A stretch of 37,498 bases of DNA from an uncultured Clostridia bacterium (GTDB lineage: Bacteria > Bacillota > Clostridia > Christensenellales > CAG-917): the NCBI GenBank assembly GCA_949283145.1, contig CASDRL010000075.1, forward strand, positions 1-37,498, read 5' to 3'. Position 1 is the stretch's first letter. Every line of letters begins with the position of its first letter. The notes under the pieces are model-generated. The model made no database searches, was not told the DNA's origin, and was given only the letters and a program-made list of their open reading frames with translations. Made by a program: the position numbers and the translations under genes. This document shows positions 7,486-13,892 of this stretch, in pieces.

Positions 7486-8682
7486 ATGATAAAGATCGCG
7501 ATCTCCGGCGCGGCGGGCCGCATCGGACGCACCATCTATAAGTCCCTCATCGGTTCGACGGAGTTCGAGCCCGTCTTCGGCGTTGACGTGGGCGGCGCGG
7601 ACGACCTGCCCTACCCCGTCTACAAGAGCTTTGCGGCGTCCCCCCTCGACGCGGACGTCGTCATCGACTTCTCCTCTCCCGCGGCGCTCGACGACATCCT
7701 CGCCTACGCCGCCGAGAAGAAGTGCCGCCTCGTCCTTGCCACCACGGGCTACACCCCGGAGCAGGAAAAGCGGGTGGAATATGCCGCAAACGAGGTGCCC
7801 GTCTTCCGCGCGAGCAACATGTCCCTCGGGGTGAATCTGCTCGGGAACCTTGCAAAAGAGGCGGCGAAGTTCCTCGGCGAGGACTACGACATCGAGATCG
7901 TGGAGACCCACCACAACCGCAAGCTGGACTCCCCCAGCGGCACTGCGCTCACTCTCGCGAACGAGATCAATTCCGTCCGTGACAATTCCCTCGTCTACAC
8001 CTACGGCAGACACGAGGTCAAGCACCGCAGGGAGCAAAACGAGATCGGCATCCACGCCGTGCGCGGCGGCACCGTCGTCGGCAAGCACGAGATCATGTTC
8101 CTCGGCACGGGTGAGGTCATCACCCTCATGCACGAGTCCGAGAACAAGGAAGTCTTCGTAAGAGGCGCTCTGAGAGCCGCGAAGTTCCTCATGGACAAGC
8201 AGTCCGGGCTGTATGACATGACTTCCATCATAGCGCAGAACTATGCCGTCACTTCCGTCTCTACGGAAAAGGACGTCGCTTTGGTCACTCTGCCCCGCAT
8301 CTCATTTGACGGCTTCCTCACCCTGCTTGACACCATCAAGCGCAACGACATCAACCTCGACATGATCAGCCACCACTTCAACGAGGACGCGACCGTCGCC
8401 GTCTCCTTCACTCTGGGGGACGTCGACGTCAAAAAGGCGGAGGGGCTCATCCCCGCCGACATCCCGTCCTCGACGGTGCGCGGCGCGGCGAAGATCACCA
8501 CGGAAGGCGCGGGCATGCAGCACAGGAGCGGCGTTGCGGCGGACGTACTTTCCGCCCTCAGCGACGCGGGCGCGAAGGTGCTCTCCATCACGACGTCGGA
8601 GACGCAGATCTCCTGCTGCATAGACGCAAAGTCCCTTCCCGCGGCGGAAGCGGCAGTCAAGAAATATTACGGCATAAAGTGA
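7486..8682 (+). CDS. dapB: DapB reductase fused to two ACT domains
   Basis: The first 250 residues are a complete 4-hydroxy-tetrahydrodipicolinate reductase: nucleotide loop GAAGRIGR (8-15), the catalytic segment ETHHNRKLDSPSGTAL (140-155, with His142/His143 and Lys146) and the C-terminal VGKHEIMFLGTGE signature. Ordinary DapB ends near here. This protein continues for about 140 residues that read as a tandem ACT module of aspartokinase type: ACT1 about 263-320 (INLDMISHH) and ACT2 about 333-397 (GAGMQHRSGVAA and SITTSETQIS, which parallels the aspartokinase STSEIKVS motif). No frameshift or stop separates the parts. ACT modules bind amino acids, so the fusion may be allosterically regulated, for instance by lysine; that is inference. 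I use the ATG at 7486, four bases after the dapA stop; a TTG at 7474 is an alternative. No strong ribosome binding site is present, suggesting coupling to dapA. Confidence 0.9.
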   Translation: MIKIAISGAAGRIGRTIYKSLIGSTEFEPVFGVDVGGADDLPYPVYKSFAASPLDADVVIDFSSPAALDDILAYAAEKKCRLVLATTGYTPEQEKRVEYAANEVPVFRASNMSLGVNLLGNLAKEAAKFLGEDYDIEIVETHHNRKLDSPSGTALTLANEINSVRDNSLVYTYGRHEVKHRREQNEIGIHAVRGGTVVGKHEIMFLGTGEVITLMHESENKEVFVRGALRAAKFLMDKQSGLYDMTSIIAQNYAVTSVSTEKDVALVTLPRISFDGFLTLLDTIKRNDINLDMISHHFNEDATVAVSFTLGDVDVKKAEGLIPADIPSSTVRGAAKITTEGAGMQHRSGVAADVLSALSDAGAKVLSITTSETQISCCIDAKSLPAAEAAVKKYYGIK

Positions 8683-8770
8683 GTGAAGGGGACATTTCCC
8701 TCTCATTACTGCCCGCCCCGTCGACCGACGACATGTGCGGAAGAAACACAAAACGGAATATCAAACGACA

Positions 8771-8797
8771 AAAAACGCGGCTTAAAGCCGCGTTTTT
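8771..8797 (+). terminator. Terminator of the lysine operon, possibly bidirectional
   Basis: AAAAACGCGGC-TTAAA-GCCGCGTTTTT is a strong hairpin with a T run on both strands. It ends the asd-dapA-dapB transcript about 90 bases after the stop and may also stop the convergent membrane-protein gene at 8894. Confidence 0.85.
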
Positions 8798-8851
8798 GCA
8801 TTATTCGTCATTTTTCGACTTTGTTCGTCGGTTTATGCGACGAGTCGCTCA

Positions 8852-8886
8852 GTCATGCCGCAGGCGCGGTTGCGCCTTGCGATGAC
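8852..8886. repeat. 35-nt REP-like palindrome
   Basis: The outer arms GTCAT/ATGAC and inner arms GCAGGCGC/GCGCCTTGC enclose a GGTT loop. It sits 7 bases past the stop codon of the minus-strand gene at 8894. There is no T run, so it is more like a REP-type hairpin or mRNA 3' stabiliser than a terminator. Confidence 0.5.
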
Positions 8887-8893
8887 GTGAATC

Positions 8894-9574
8894 TCAGTCC
8901 TCTTCATCCGCGGCTGCGAGCGCCGCATCTTCCTCCGGAACTTTACCCTCGCACGCCTCTGCCGCTGCCGCCGCGCGCTGTTTCGCGACCACGGGGAGGG
9001 TGATGACGCCGAAGGGGAAGCCTTCCTTCTTGAAGCCGAGGGTCTGCTCGTTCTTCACCGCGAGGATGCCCGTAAGCAGCGGGAAGGTGATGAACACCAG
9101 GGAGAGCACCAGCATGACCGCATACACCGCCCACATCAGACCGCCGTCACTGAACCAGTCCACAAATCCCTCATGGATCCTGTCCGTGCGCATGATGGCG
9201 TCAACGGCATTGAGTTCCTCGAAGGGGACGGGATCCGCCGCATAGGGGAAGATGGCGATGAAGACGTAGACGAGGGGGACGGTGAGGACGGTGGAGAACG
9301 CCGTAATGCCGATTGTCAGCCCGTCGCGCAGTTTCTTGTCCTCGATGGTGATGGCGACATTGGAGAAAAGCATTATGCCGCACGCCATGGTCAGGATGAC
9401 GATGATATACTTCCCGATGAGGTTGTCTATCTCGCAGAATGCAGGGAAGAAACCGTTTGCGGGGTCTTCCTGCATGGCGTTGACGAGGAAGAGGATGCCG
9501 AGGATGATGATCGCCACCGCAAGGGAAAGCAGACCGATCTGGACTTTCTCGTTTTTCTTCAATTCTCTTTTCAT
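8894..9574 (-). CDS. Four-TM membrane protein of unknown function
   Basis: I do not recognise the family. The 226-residue protein has a short basic N-terminus (MKRELKKNEK), which suggests an inside-facing start, then about four membrane segments (roughly 12-32, 54-72, 84-110 and 146-170). The loop between segments 3 and 4 is long and polar and should face outside. The last 40 residues are Ala/Glu/Asp-rich and probably disordered. GGGGGAT precedes the ATG at a reasonable distance. The gene stands alone between the lysine operon and the divergent fhs gene; neither neighbour suggests a function. Confidence 0.75.
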   Translation of the reverse strand: MKRELKKNEKVQIGLLSLAVAIIILGILFLVNAMQEDPANGFFPAFCEIDNLIGKYIIVILTMACGIMLFSNVAITIEDKKLRDGLTIGITAFSTVLTVPLVYVFIAIFPYAADPVPFEELNAVDAIMRTDRIHEGFVDWFSDGGLMWAVYAVMLVLSLVFITFPLLTGILAVKNEQTLGFKKEGFPFGVITLPVVAKQRAAAAAEACEGKVPEEDAALAAADEED

Positions 9575-9616
9575 GTTATCCCCCTGTCGGACGCACCGTG
9601 TGCGCTACATGGCGAT

Positions 9617-9646
9617 ATTATATTATACACATGCCCTTCGGCGCAA
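9617..9646 (-). promoter_or_regulatory. Probable promoter of the 9574 membrane gene
   Basis: On the minus strand TTGCGC, an 18-base spacer and TATAAT lie about 45 bases upstream of the ATG. A second TATAAT overlaps it. The -35 match is only moderate. Confidence 0.45.
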
Positions 9647-9679
9647 TGATTTTATTGCCTCGCGCGCACATTAAATTAG

Positions 9680-9708
9680 TGGAAAAACGATAGGTTATGT
9701 ATTATAAT
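9680..9708 (+). promoter_or_regulatory. Probable fhs promoter
   Basis: TATAAT at 9703-9708 is a perfect -10 box. The best -35 candidate with a 17-base spacer, TGGAAA at 9680, is weak. The leader to the ATG would be about 25 bases and includes the ribosome binding site CGGAGG. Confidence 0.5.
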
Positions 9709-9740
9709 TTATTTGATTCACCCCGAACGGAGGTCGCTTT

Positions 9741-11399
9741 ATGCTTTCGGACATCGAGATCGCAAGAAACGCCAAGCCCCGTCCCGTTGCGGACACCGCA
9801 GCCTCTCTCGGCTACTCTCCCGAGGACATCGAGCCGTACGGCAAGTTCAAAGCCAAAGTGCCCATGCCCTCCTCCGCCCCCGGAAGAGCGAAGCTCATCC
9901 TCGTCACGGCGATGAACCCCACCCCCCTCGGCGAGGGCAAGACCACGGTCAGCATCGGGCTCGCGGACGGGATGCGCAAGCTGGGTCTCAATGCCTGTCT
10001 CGCCCTGCGTGAGCCATCTCTCGGGCCCGTCTTCGGCATCAAGGGCGGCGCGTGCGGAGGCGGATATGCGCAGGTCATCCCCATGGAGGACATCAACCTG
10101 CACTTCACGGGCGACTTTCACGCCATCACTTCCGCCAACAACCTGCTCTCCGCCCTCATCGACAACCACATCAAATTCGGCAACGCCCTCGGCATAAAAG
10201 AGGTCATCTGGCGCAGGTGTCTCGACCTCAACGACCGCGCCCTCCGCGTGGTGCAGGTGGGGCTGGGCGGTCCCGTCAACGGCGTCCCCCGCGAGGACGG
10301 CTTCGTCATCACTGCGGCGAGCGAGATCATGGCGGTGCTCTGCCTCGCCTCTTCTCTTAGCGACCTCAAACGCCGCCTAGGCAACATCGTCATCGGCTAC
10401 GGCGAGGACGGGCGGGAGATCCGCGCCCGCGACCTCAAAGCGGAAGAGTCCATGACCGTGCTCCTCCGCGACGCCCTCCGCCCCAACCTCGTCCAAACCC
10501 TCGAAGGCACCCCCGCCTTCGTGCACGGCGGACCCTTTGCCAACATAGCGCACGGATGCAACAGCGTCATCGCCACCCGCGCCGCCATGCAGCATGCGGA
10601 CTATGTCGTGACGGAAGCGGGCTTCGGCGCGGAACTCGGCGGCGAAAAATTCCTCGACATCAAATGCAGAAAGGCGGGGCTCACGCCCTCCTGCGTGGTG
10701 CTGGTCGTCACCGCGCGCTCCCTCAAATTCAACGGCGGAGTGCCCAAAGCCGAGGCGTCACAAGAAAACGTCGAAGCGCTGAAAAAGGGCTTTGTCAACG
10801 TAAAACGGCACTTAAACAACCTGAAACGATTCTCTCAACGCGTCGTTGTAGCGATCAACCGTTTCTACGCCGACACGGACGCGGAGCTTGAAGCGCTCGC
10901 CGCGCTCTGCCGCGAATGCGGCGCGGACGCCGTCGTCACCGAAGGATTCGCAAAGGGCGGAGAAGGTGCAAAGGCGCTTGCCGAAAAGGTCGCGGAGCTC
11001 TGTGCTCTGCCCGCTCCCTCTGTCGCTTTCGCCTATCCCGACGACGCGCCCGTCGAAGAGAAGATCGCCGCCGTCGCGAAGAACGTCTATGGCGCGGGCA
11101 GCGTGAGCTGGTCGGAGGAAGCCCTCGCGCACCTTCAAAAGATCAAGTCCAATCCCGAATACGCCCGCTACCCCGTCTGCATCGCCAAGACGCAATATTC
11201 CTTCTCCTGCGACGAGAAGGCTCTCGGCGCGCCCGAAGGGTTCGATTTTCTCGTCCGCGACGTCATCCCCCGCGCGGGTGCGGAGTTCATCGTCGTCATC
11301 GGCGGCAACATGCTCCTCATGCCCGGGCTCGGCGCCTCCCCCAACACCGACCGCATCACCATCGACACCGAAACGGGCGAGATCAACGGCTTGATGTAA
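9741..11399 (+). CDS. fhs: Formate-tetrahydrofolate ligase
   Basis: The enzyme activates formate with ATP to give 10-formyl-tetrahydrofolate, feeding purine synthesis and one-carbon metabolism and, in acetogens, the methyl branch of the Wood-Ljungdahl pathway. At 552 residues it is the normal length. TPLGEGKTT (residues 61-69) is the ATP-binding P-loop and REPSLGPVFGIKGGA (90-104) is the conserved family signature. The protein ends in the typical MPGLGASPNTDRITID segment. CGGAGG lies 7 bases before the ATG. No other Wood-Ljungdahl gene is in the window, so acetogenesis cannot be inferred. A member of the large dispersed repeat family begins only two bases after the stop codon. Identification is firm. 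Confidence 0.97.
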   Translation: MLSDIEIARNAKPRPVADTAASLGYSPEDIEPYGKFKAKVPMPSSAPGRAKLILVTAMNPTPLGEGKTTVSIGLADGMRKLGLNACLALREPSLGPVFGIKGGACGGGYAQVIPMEDINLHFTGDFHAITSANNLLSALIDNHIKFGNALGIKEVIWRRCLDLNDRALRVVQVGLGGPVNGVPREDGFVITAASEIMAVLCLASSLSDLKRRLGNIVIGYGEDGREIRARDLKAEESMTVLLRDALRPNLVQTLEGTPAFVHGGPFANIAHGCNSVIATRAAMQHADYVVTEAGFGAELGGEKFLDIKCRKAGLTPSCVVLVVTARSLKFNGGVPKAEASQENVEALKKGFVNVKRHLNNLKRFSQRVVVAINRFYADTDAELEALAALCRECGADAVVTEGFAKGGEGAKALAEKVAELCALPAPSVAFAYPDDAPVEEKIAAVAKNVYGAGSVSWSEEALAHLQKIKSNPEYARYPVCIAKTQYSFSCDEKALGAPEGFDFLVRDVIPRAGAEFIVVIGGNMLLMPGLGASPNTDRITIDTETGEINGLM

Positions 11400-11400
11400 A

Positions 11401-11637
11401 TTTTCGCCGCCAAGCGTTCATCTCGGCTACGCCTGCGATGAAGCGGCGACTATTTACCCCAGCCGAAAATCAAAGATTTTCACCCGGGGCCCCGGCATTC
11501 CTCGTGCTCCGCACGCGAGCGTGCTCACCGCACTTCGTCATAAATGTCGCGCTTTCACCGTGCATGCCGCTGAAAGCGCGGAAATATCCAAGGGGCTCTT
11601 CCCCTTGACCCCGGCGGGGATGTCATCCCCGCGCCCC
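11401..11637. repeat. Dispersed intergenic repeat, copy 1
   Basis: It begins with TTTTCGCCGCCAAGCG directly after the fhs stop codon and matches 24830-25032 over about 200 bases with only scattered changes. Its tail (11610-11637) matches the hairpin module seen at 26461-26490. No protein is credibly encoded. It has the left end but not the right inverted end found in the 24830-25207 copy. Confidence 0.85.
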
Positions 11638-11644
11638 GGGCGAA

Positions 11645-11862
11645 CAGTCTATTCAAAGCGTGTTTGAACACGACGAAGCCCCCGTCCGAAGACGGGGGCT
11701 TTGACACAGTTATTCGCCGAATAGTACGATCAGCTCGCCTGAGGGCAATATTCGGATGAAGAACAAGGAAAAGCCCCGTCGGGAGGCGGAGCGTACACAG
11801 ACGTACGTGAGCATCCACGACGGGGGCTTTGACGATGTTATTCGCCGAATAGTGCCCTCAGG
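11645..11862. repeat. Hairpin cluster with 35-bp direct repeat
   Basis: A perfect stem AAGCCCCCGTC-CGAA-GACGGGGGCTT spans 11676-11701. The sequence GACGGGGGCTTTGAC followed by four variable bases and TTATTCGCCGAATAGT occurs at 11691-11725 and again at 11818-11852. CCTGAGGGC near 11738 is inverted as GCCCTCAGG near 11854. The first part also holds GCGTGTTTGAACACGACG, related to the short repeats near 33700 and 34120. This fills the gap between fhs and the membrane gene at 11866. Confidence 0.7.
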
Positions 11863-11865
11863 TAA

Positions 11866-12468
11866 TTATTTTTTGGAGAGGAAGAACGACGCACCCCCCG
11901 CCAAACCGCCGAGCATACCGCCGACTGCAAGCAGTGCCGCACCGGCGCCGACAACCATGACCGAGAGCTCTGCAATGCCGGGAGCCAATGCGATCGTGAT
12001 GATAGCGGCGATCAGCGCAAGCACGCCCGCGACCAGCACGAGGAAACGGAACAAGCCGACATTGAGGAACATTTTGAGCACATACAGCACGAGCGTGGCG
12101 GCAACAAGGATAACGGTGATGATGGCAAATGCGACCATCGCGATCATCTTGCTGTTCTCCAGCCTGAACTCATTATATTCCTTCTGTGCCGCATCAAGCT
12201 GTTCTTCGATCATTTCATAGCCCGGCAGCCCTTCCAGCTTAGAAAGTTGCTCTTCCAACTCGTCGATCACGGACTGCATTTGCTCCATGCCCTCATTCTG
12301 CTCTTTTGCCGCGTCGAAATACTCCGAGAATGAAACTCCTTCGTCGAAATCCTCGTATTTGGACCATTGGTCAATGCTGAGACCAACGATTGAAAGCACC
12401 AGGCAGACGACAAGTACGCCCAGCACGACAAAATCGATCACGCCGATCTTTTTCTTTGCTTTTGCCAT
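11866..12468 (-). CDS. Four-TM protein with coiled-coil loop, paralogue A
   Basis: The family is not one I can name. The 200-residue protein has a basic N-terminus (MAKAKKKIG), TM1 at about 9-31, a long polar loop (about 32-105) with heptad-like acidic helices, then three further membrane segments (about 108-130, 133-158 and 165-190). The topology is claudin-like, although the claudin loop cysteines are absent. It is homologous to the divergent gene at 12776: both share a GLSID/EW-type motif after TM1 and a YxLKMxLNxGLxRF motif between TM2 and TM3. AAAGGAG precedes the ATG. The pair probably arose by duplication with inversion; the function is unknown. Confidence 0.8.
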   Translation of the reverse strand: MAKAKKKIGVIDFVVLGVLVVCLVLSIVGLSIDQWSKYEDFDEGVSFSEYFDAAKEQNEGMEQMQSVIDELEEQLSKLEGLPGYEMIEEQLDAAQKEYNEFRLENSKMIAMVAFAIITVILVAATLVLYVLKMFLNVGLFRFLVLVAGVLALIAAIITIALAPGIAELSVMVVGAGAALLAVGGMLGGLAGGASFFLSKK

Positions 12469-12710
12469 AACAATTCTCCTTTAATTTTCCCCGAGCTTCC
12501 CCTCGGATAATATACACATATTTTAACAAATGTCTCGCCCGATGTCAATATACATCTTTGGCTGACAAAGCGGGAAAGCCCTTTCGGACCGCGGCGGGAA
12601 GAGTTTTCCGCACATCTGCCCCCGGATTGTCGTATACCAGACAGGAACAGAACAGCGGCGCCCGGAACGCCCTGCGCTCCACATAAAAAAACGCATGACC
12701 GCACTGCCTA

Positions 12711-12739
12711 TTGACAAATTTCGCCCATAATGATATATT
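12711..12739 (+). promoter_or_regulatory. Sigma-A promoter for paralogue B
   Basis: TTGACA at 12711-12716 and TATATT at 12734-12739 are separated by 17 bases. The transcript would start near 12746, leaving a 30-base leader with the AAAGGAGG ribosome binding site. Confidence 0.8.
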
Positions 12740-12775
12740 CTTATCGGATTATGTAGGGATGAAAGGAGGATCAGT

Positions 12776-13342
12776 ATGGCAAAAATCAATCAGAAAGCCG
12801 GCTTGCTCGGCATCATAATGGGGCTGATCGTGCTGGCAGCATGCGCACTCTCCGTCGCAGGTCTTGCGATCGAGGAATGGACGGTCTACGACATCGACAC
12901 ACTCCTCGGCGAGGAGACCGTCTCCGTCCCCTTCGGCGATTACAGCGATCAGATCGTCGGCGAAAAGGGCGAGAAAGTCGAAGATATGGAATGGGGCGAG
13001 ATCTTCAAGGACTTTGAAAGTTCCGAGTCCCTGAAGACGGTCATGGTGGTGTTCGGCTATGTCGCCGTCATCGCAGTGTGCGCACTTGCTCTGCTCTACC
13101 TGCTGAAAATGGTGCTCAACTTCGGGCTTATGCGCTTCTTCGTCGGCATTCTCGGCATCGTGACGCTGGCAGCGGGCGCGGTGCTCACGGGCGTCACGGC
13201 ATCCTATTGTGCGGATTTCATCGGCAATGCGGAGATAGCCGGACAGTCTGCCGAACTCGTGATGGGCTTGGGCGCATATTTCAGCTGCGTCGGCACGATG
13301 GCGGGCGGACTTGCCGCGGTCATCGGCGTCGCGAGAAAGTAA
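12776..13342 (+). CDS. Four-TM protein, paralogue B
   Basis: The 188-residue protein has TM1 at about 9-30, an outward-facing loop of about 55 residues with many acidic residues, TM2 at about 86-108, TM3 at 112-136 and TM4 at 155-183. It shares with paralogue A (11866-12468) the AGLAIEEW segment after TM1 and LLYLLKMVLNFGLMRFF across TM2-TM3, so the two are clear relatives. Unlike A, its loop has no long coiled coil. A strong promoter and AAAGGAGG drive it, which suggests substantial expression. Whether the two products form a complex is unknown; the shared intergenic region would allow joint regulation. Confidence 0.8.
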   Translation: MAKINQKAGLLGIIMGLIVLAACALSVAGLAIEEWTVYDIDTLLGEETVSVPFGDYSDQIVGEKGEKVEDMEWGEIFKDFESSESLKTVMVVFGYVAVIAVCALALLYLLKMVLNFGLMRFFVGILGIVTLAAGAVLTGVTASYCADFIGNAEIAGQSAELVMGLGAYFSCVGTMAGGLAAVIGVARK

Positions 13343-13360
13343 GCAACGAAAAAACTCATG

Positions 13361-13394
13361 AATAAATGACGGGCGTTCGCGCCCGTCATTTATT
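13361..13394. terminator. Bidirectional terminator with TTCG loop
   Basis: AATAAATGACGGGCG-TTCG-CGCCCGTCATTTATT is a perfect 15-bp hairpin with T-rich flanks on both strands. It separates paralogue B from the convergent csoR, whose stop codon lies inside the right arm. Confidence 0.85.
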
Positions 13395-13653
13395 TTATTA
13401 ATTTATCCAAAACGGCGGCTATCTCCTCCACCTTCTCCTCCGCGTCCCCGCTCTCGATGGACGCGAGCACACAGGAGTGCAGATGGGCGTTGAGCACCTC
13501 TTTGTTGACGCGGGAAAGGATGGCTTGCGCAGCCATGATCTGGTTGCTCACGTCTATGCAATATTTCTTGTCTTCGATCATCCTGATGATGCCTTCGATC
13601 TGTCCGCCCGCGGTCTTCAGCAGGCGGATGAGTTTTGCGTCGTCTCTTTGCAT
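13390..13653 (-). CDS. csoR: Copper-sensing repressor CsoR
   Basis: This 87-residue all-helical protein (DUF156 family) has the full copper(I)-site signature. Cys32, His57 and Cys61 have the same 25- and 4-residue spacing as Cys36/His61/Cys65 of the Mycobacterium tuberculosis protein, and the second-shell residues Tyr31 and Glu77 are also in register. It should bind the copA operator without copper and release it on Cu(I) binding. GGAGAG sits just before the ATG at 13653; an upstream ATG at 13677 overlaps the copA stop and is less likely. The gene follows copA by 20 bases on the same strand, so the repressor is made from the operon it controls. The palindrome at 16340-16356 is the probable operator. 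Confidence 0.95.
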   Translation of the reverse strand: MQRDDAKLIRLLKTAGGQIEGIIRMIEDKKYCIDVSNQIMAAQAILSRVNKEVLNAHLHSCVLASIESGDAEEKVEEIAAVLDKLIK

Positions 13654-13673
13654 ATCTCTCTCCTTACTCCCAA

Positions 13674-13892
13674 TCATTTCTCCGCGACGGCGGTGACGGG
13701 ATAGTCCTGCGCCTCGACGGCTGCCTTTAACGCGTCTGCGGACACGGACTCGTCCGCGCTCACGACAGCGTTCTTTTCTTCGAGTGAGACGGCGACGTCG
13801 GCGACTCCCGCGACCGCTCTCAACGCCTTCTCCACTCTGTCGGTGCAATGGCTGCACATCATGCCTTCAATGCTCAAAACATATGTTTTCAT
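13674..13892 (-). CDS. copZ: Possible internal CopZ copper chaperone (same frame as copA end)
   Basis: An in-frame ATG at 13892 inside copA opens a 72-residue HMA domain that is the size and shape of a stand-alone CopZ (beta-alpha-beta-beta-alpha-beta, copper motif GMMCSHC with Cys13/Cys16). It is preceded by AAAGGAG at 13903-13909, ten bases upstream, embedded in the linker codons. That is a better Shine-Dalgarno sequence than many true starts in this window. The simplest reading is an ancestral copA-copZ pair that fused while the copZ start signal was retained. If used, the site would yield free chaperone plus the fusion. Ribosome use of this start is inferred, not shown. Confidence 0.45.
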   Translation of the reverse strand: MKTYVLSIEGMMCSHCTDRVEKALRAVAGVADVAVSLEEKNAVVSADESVSADALKAAVEAQDYPVTAVAEK

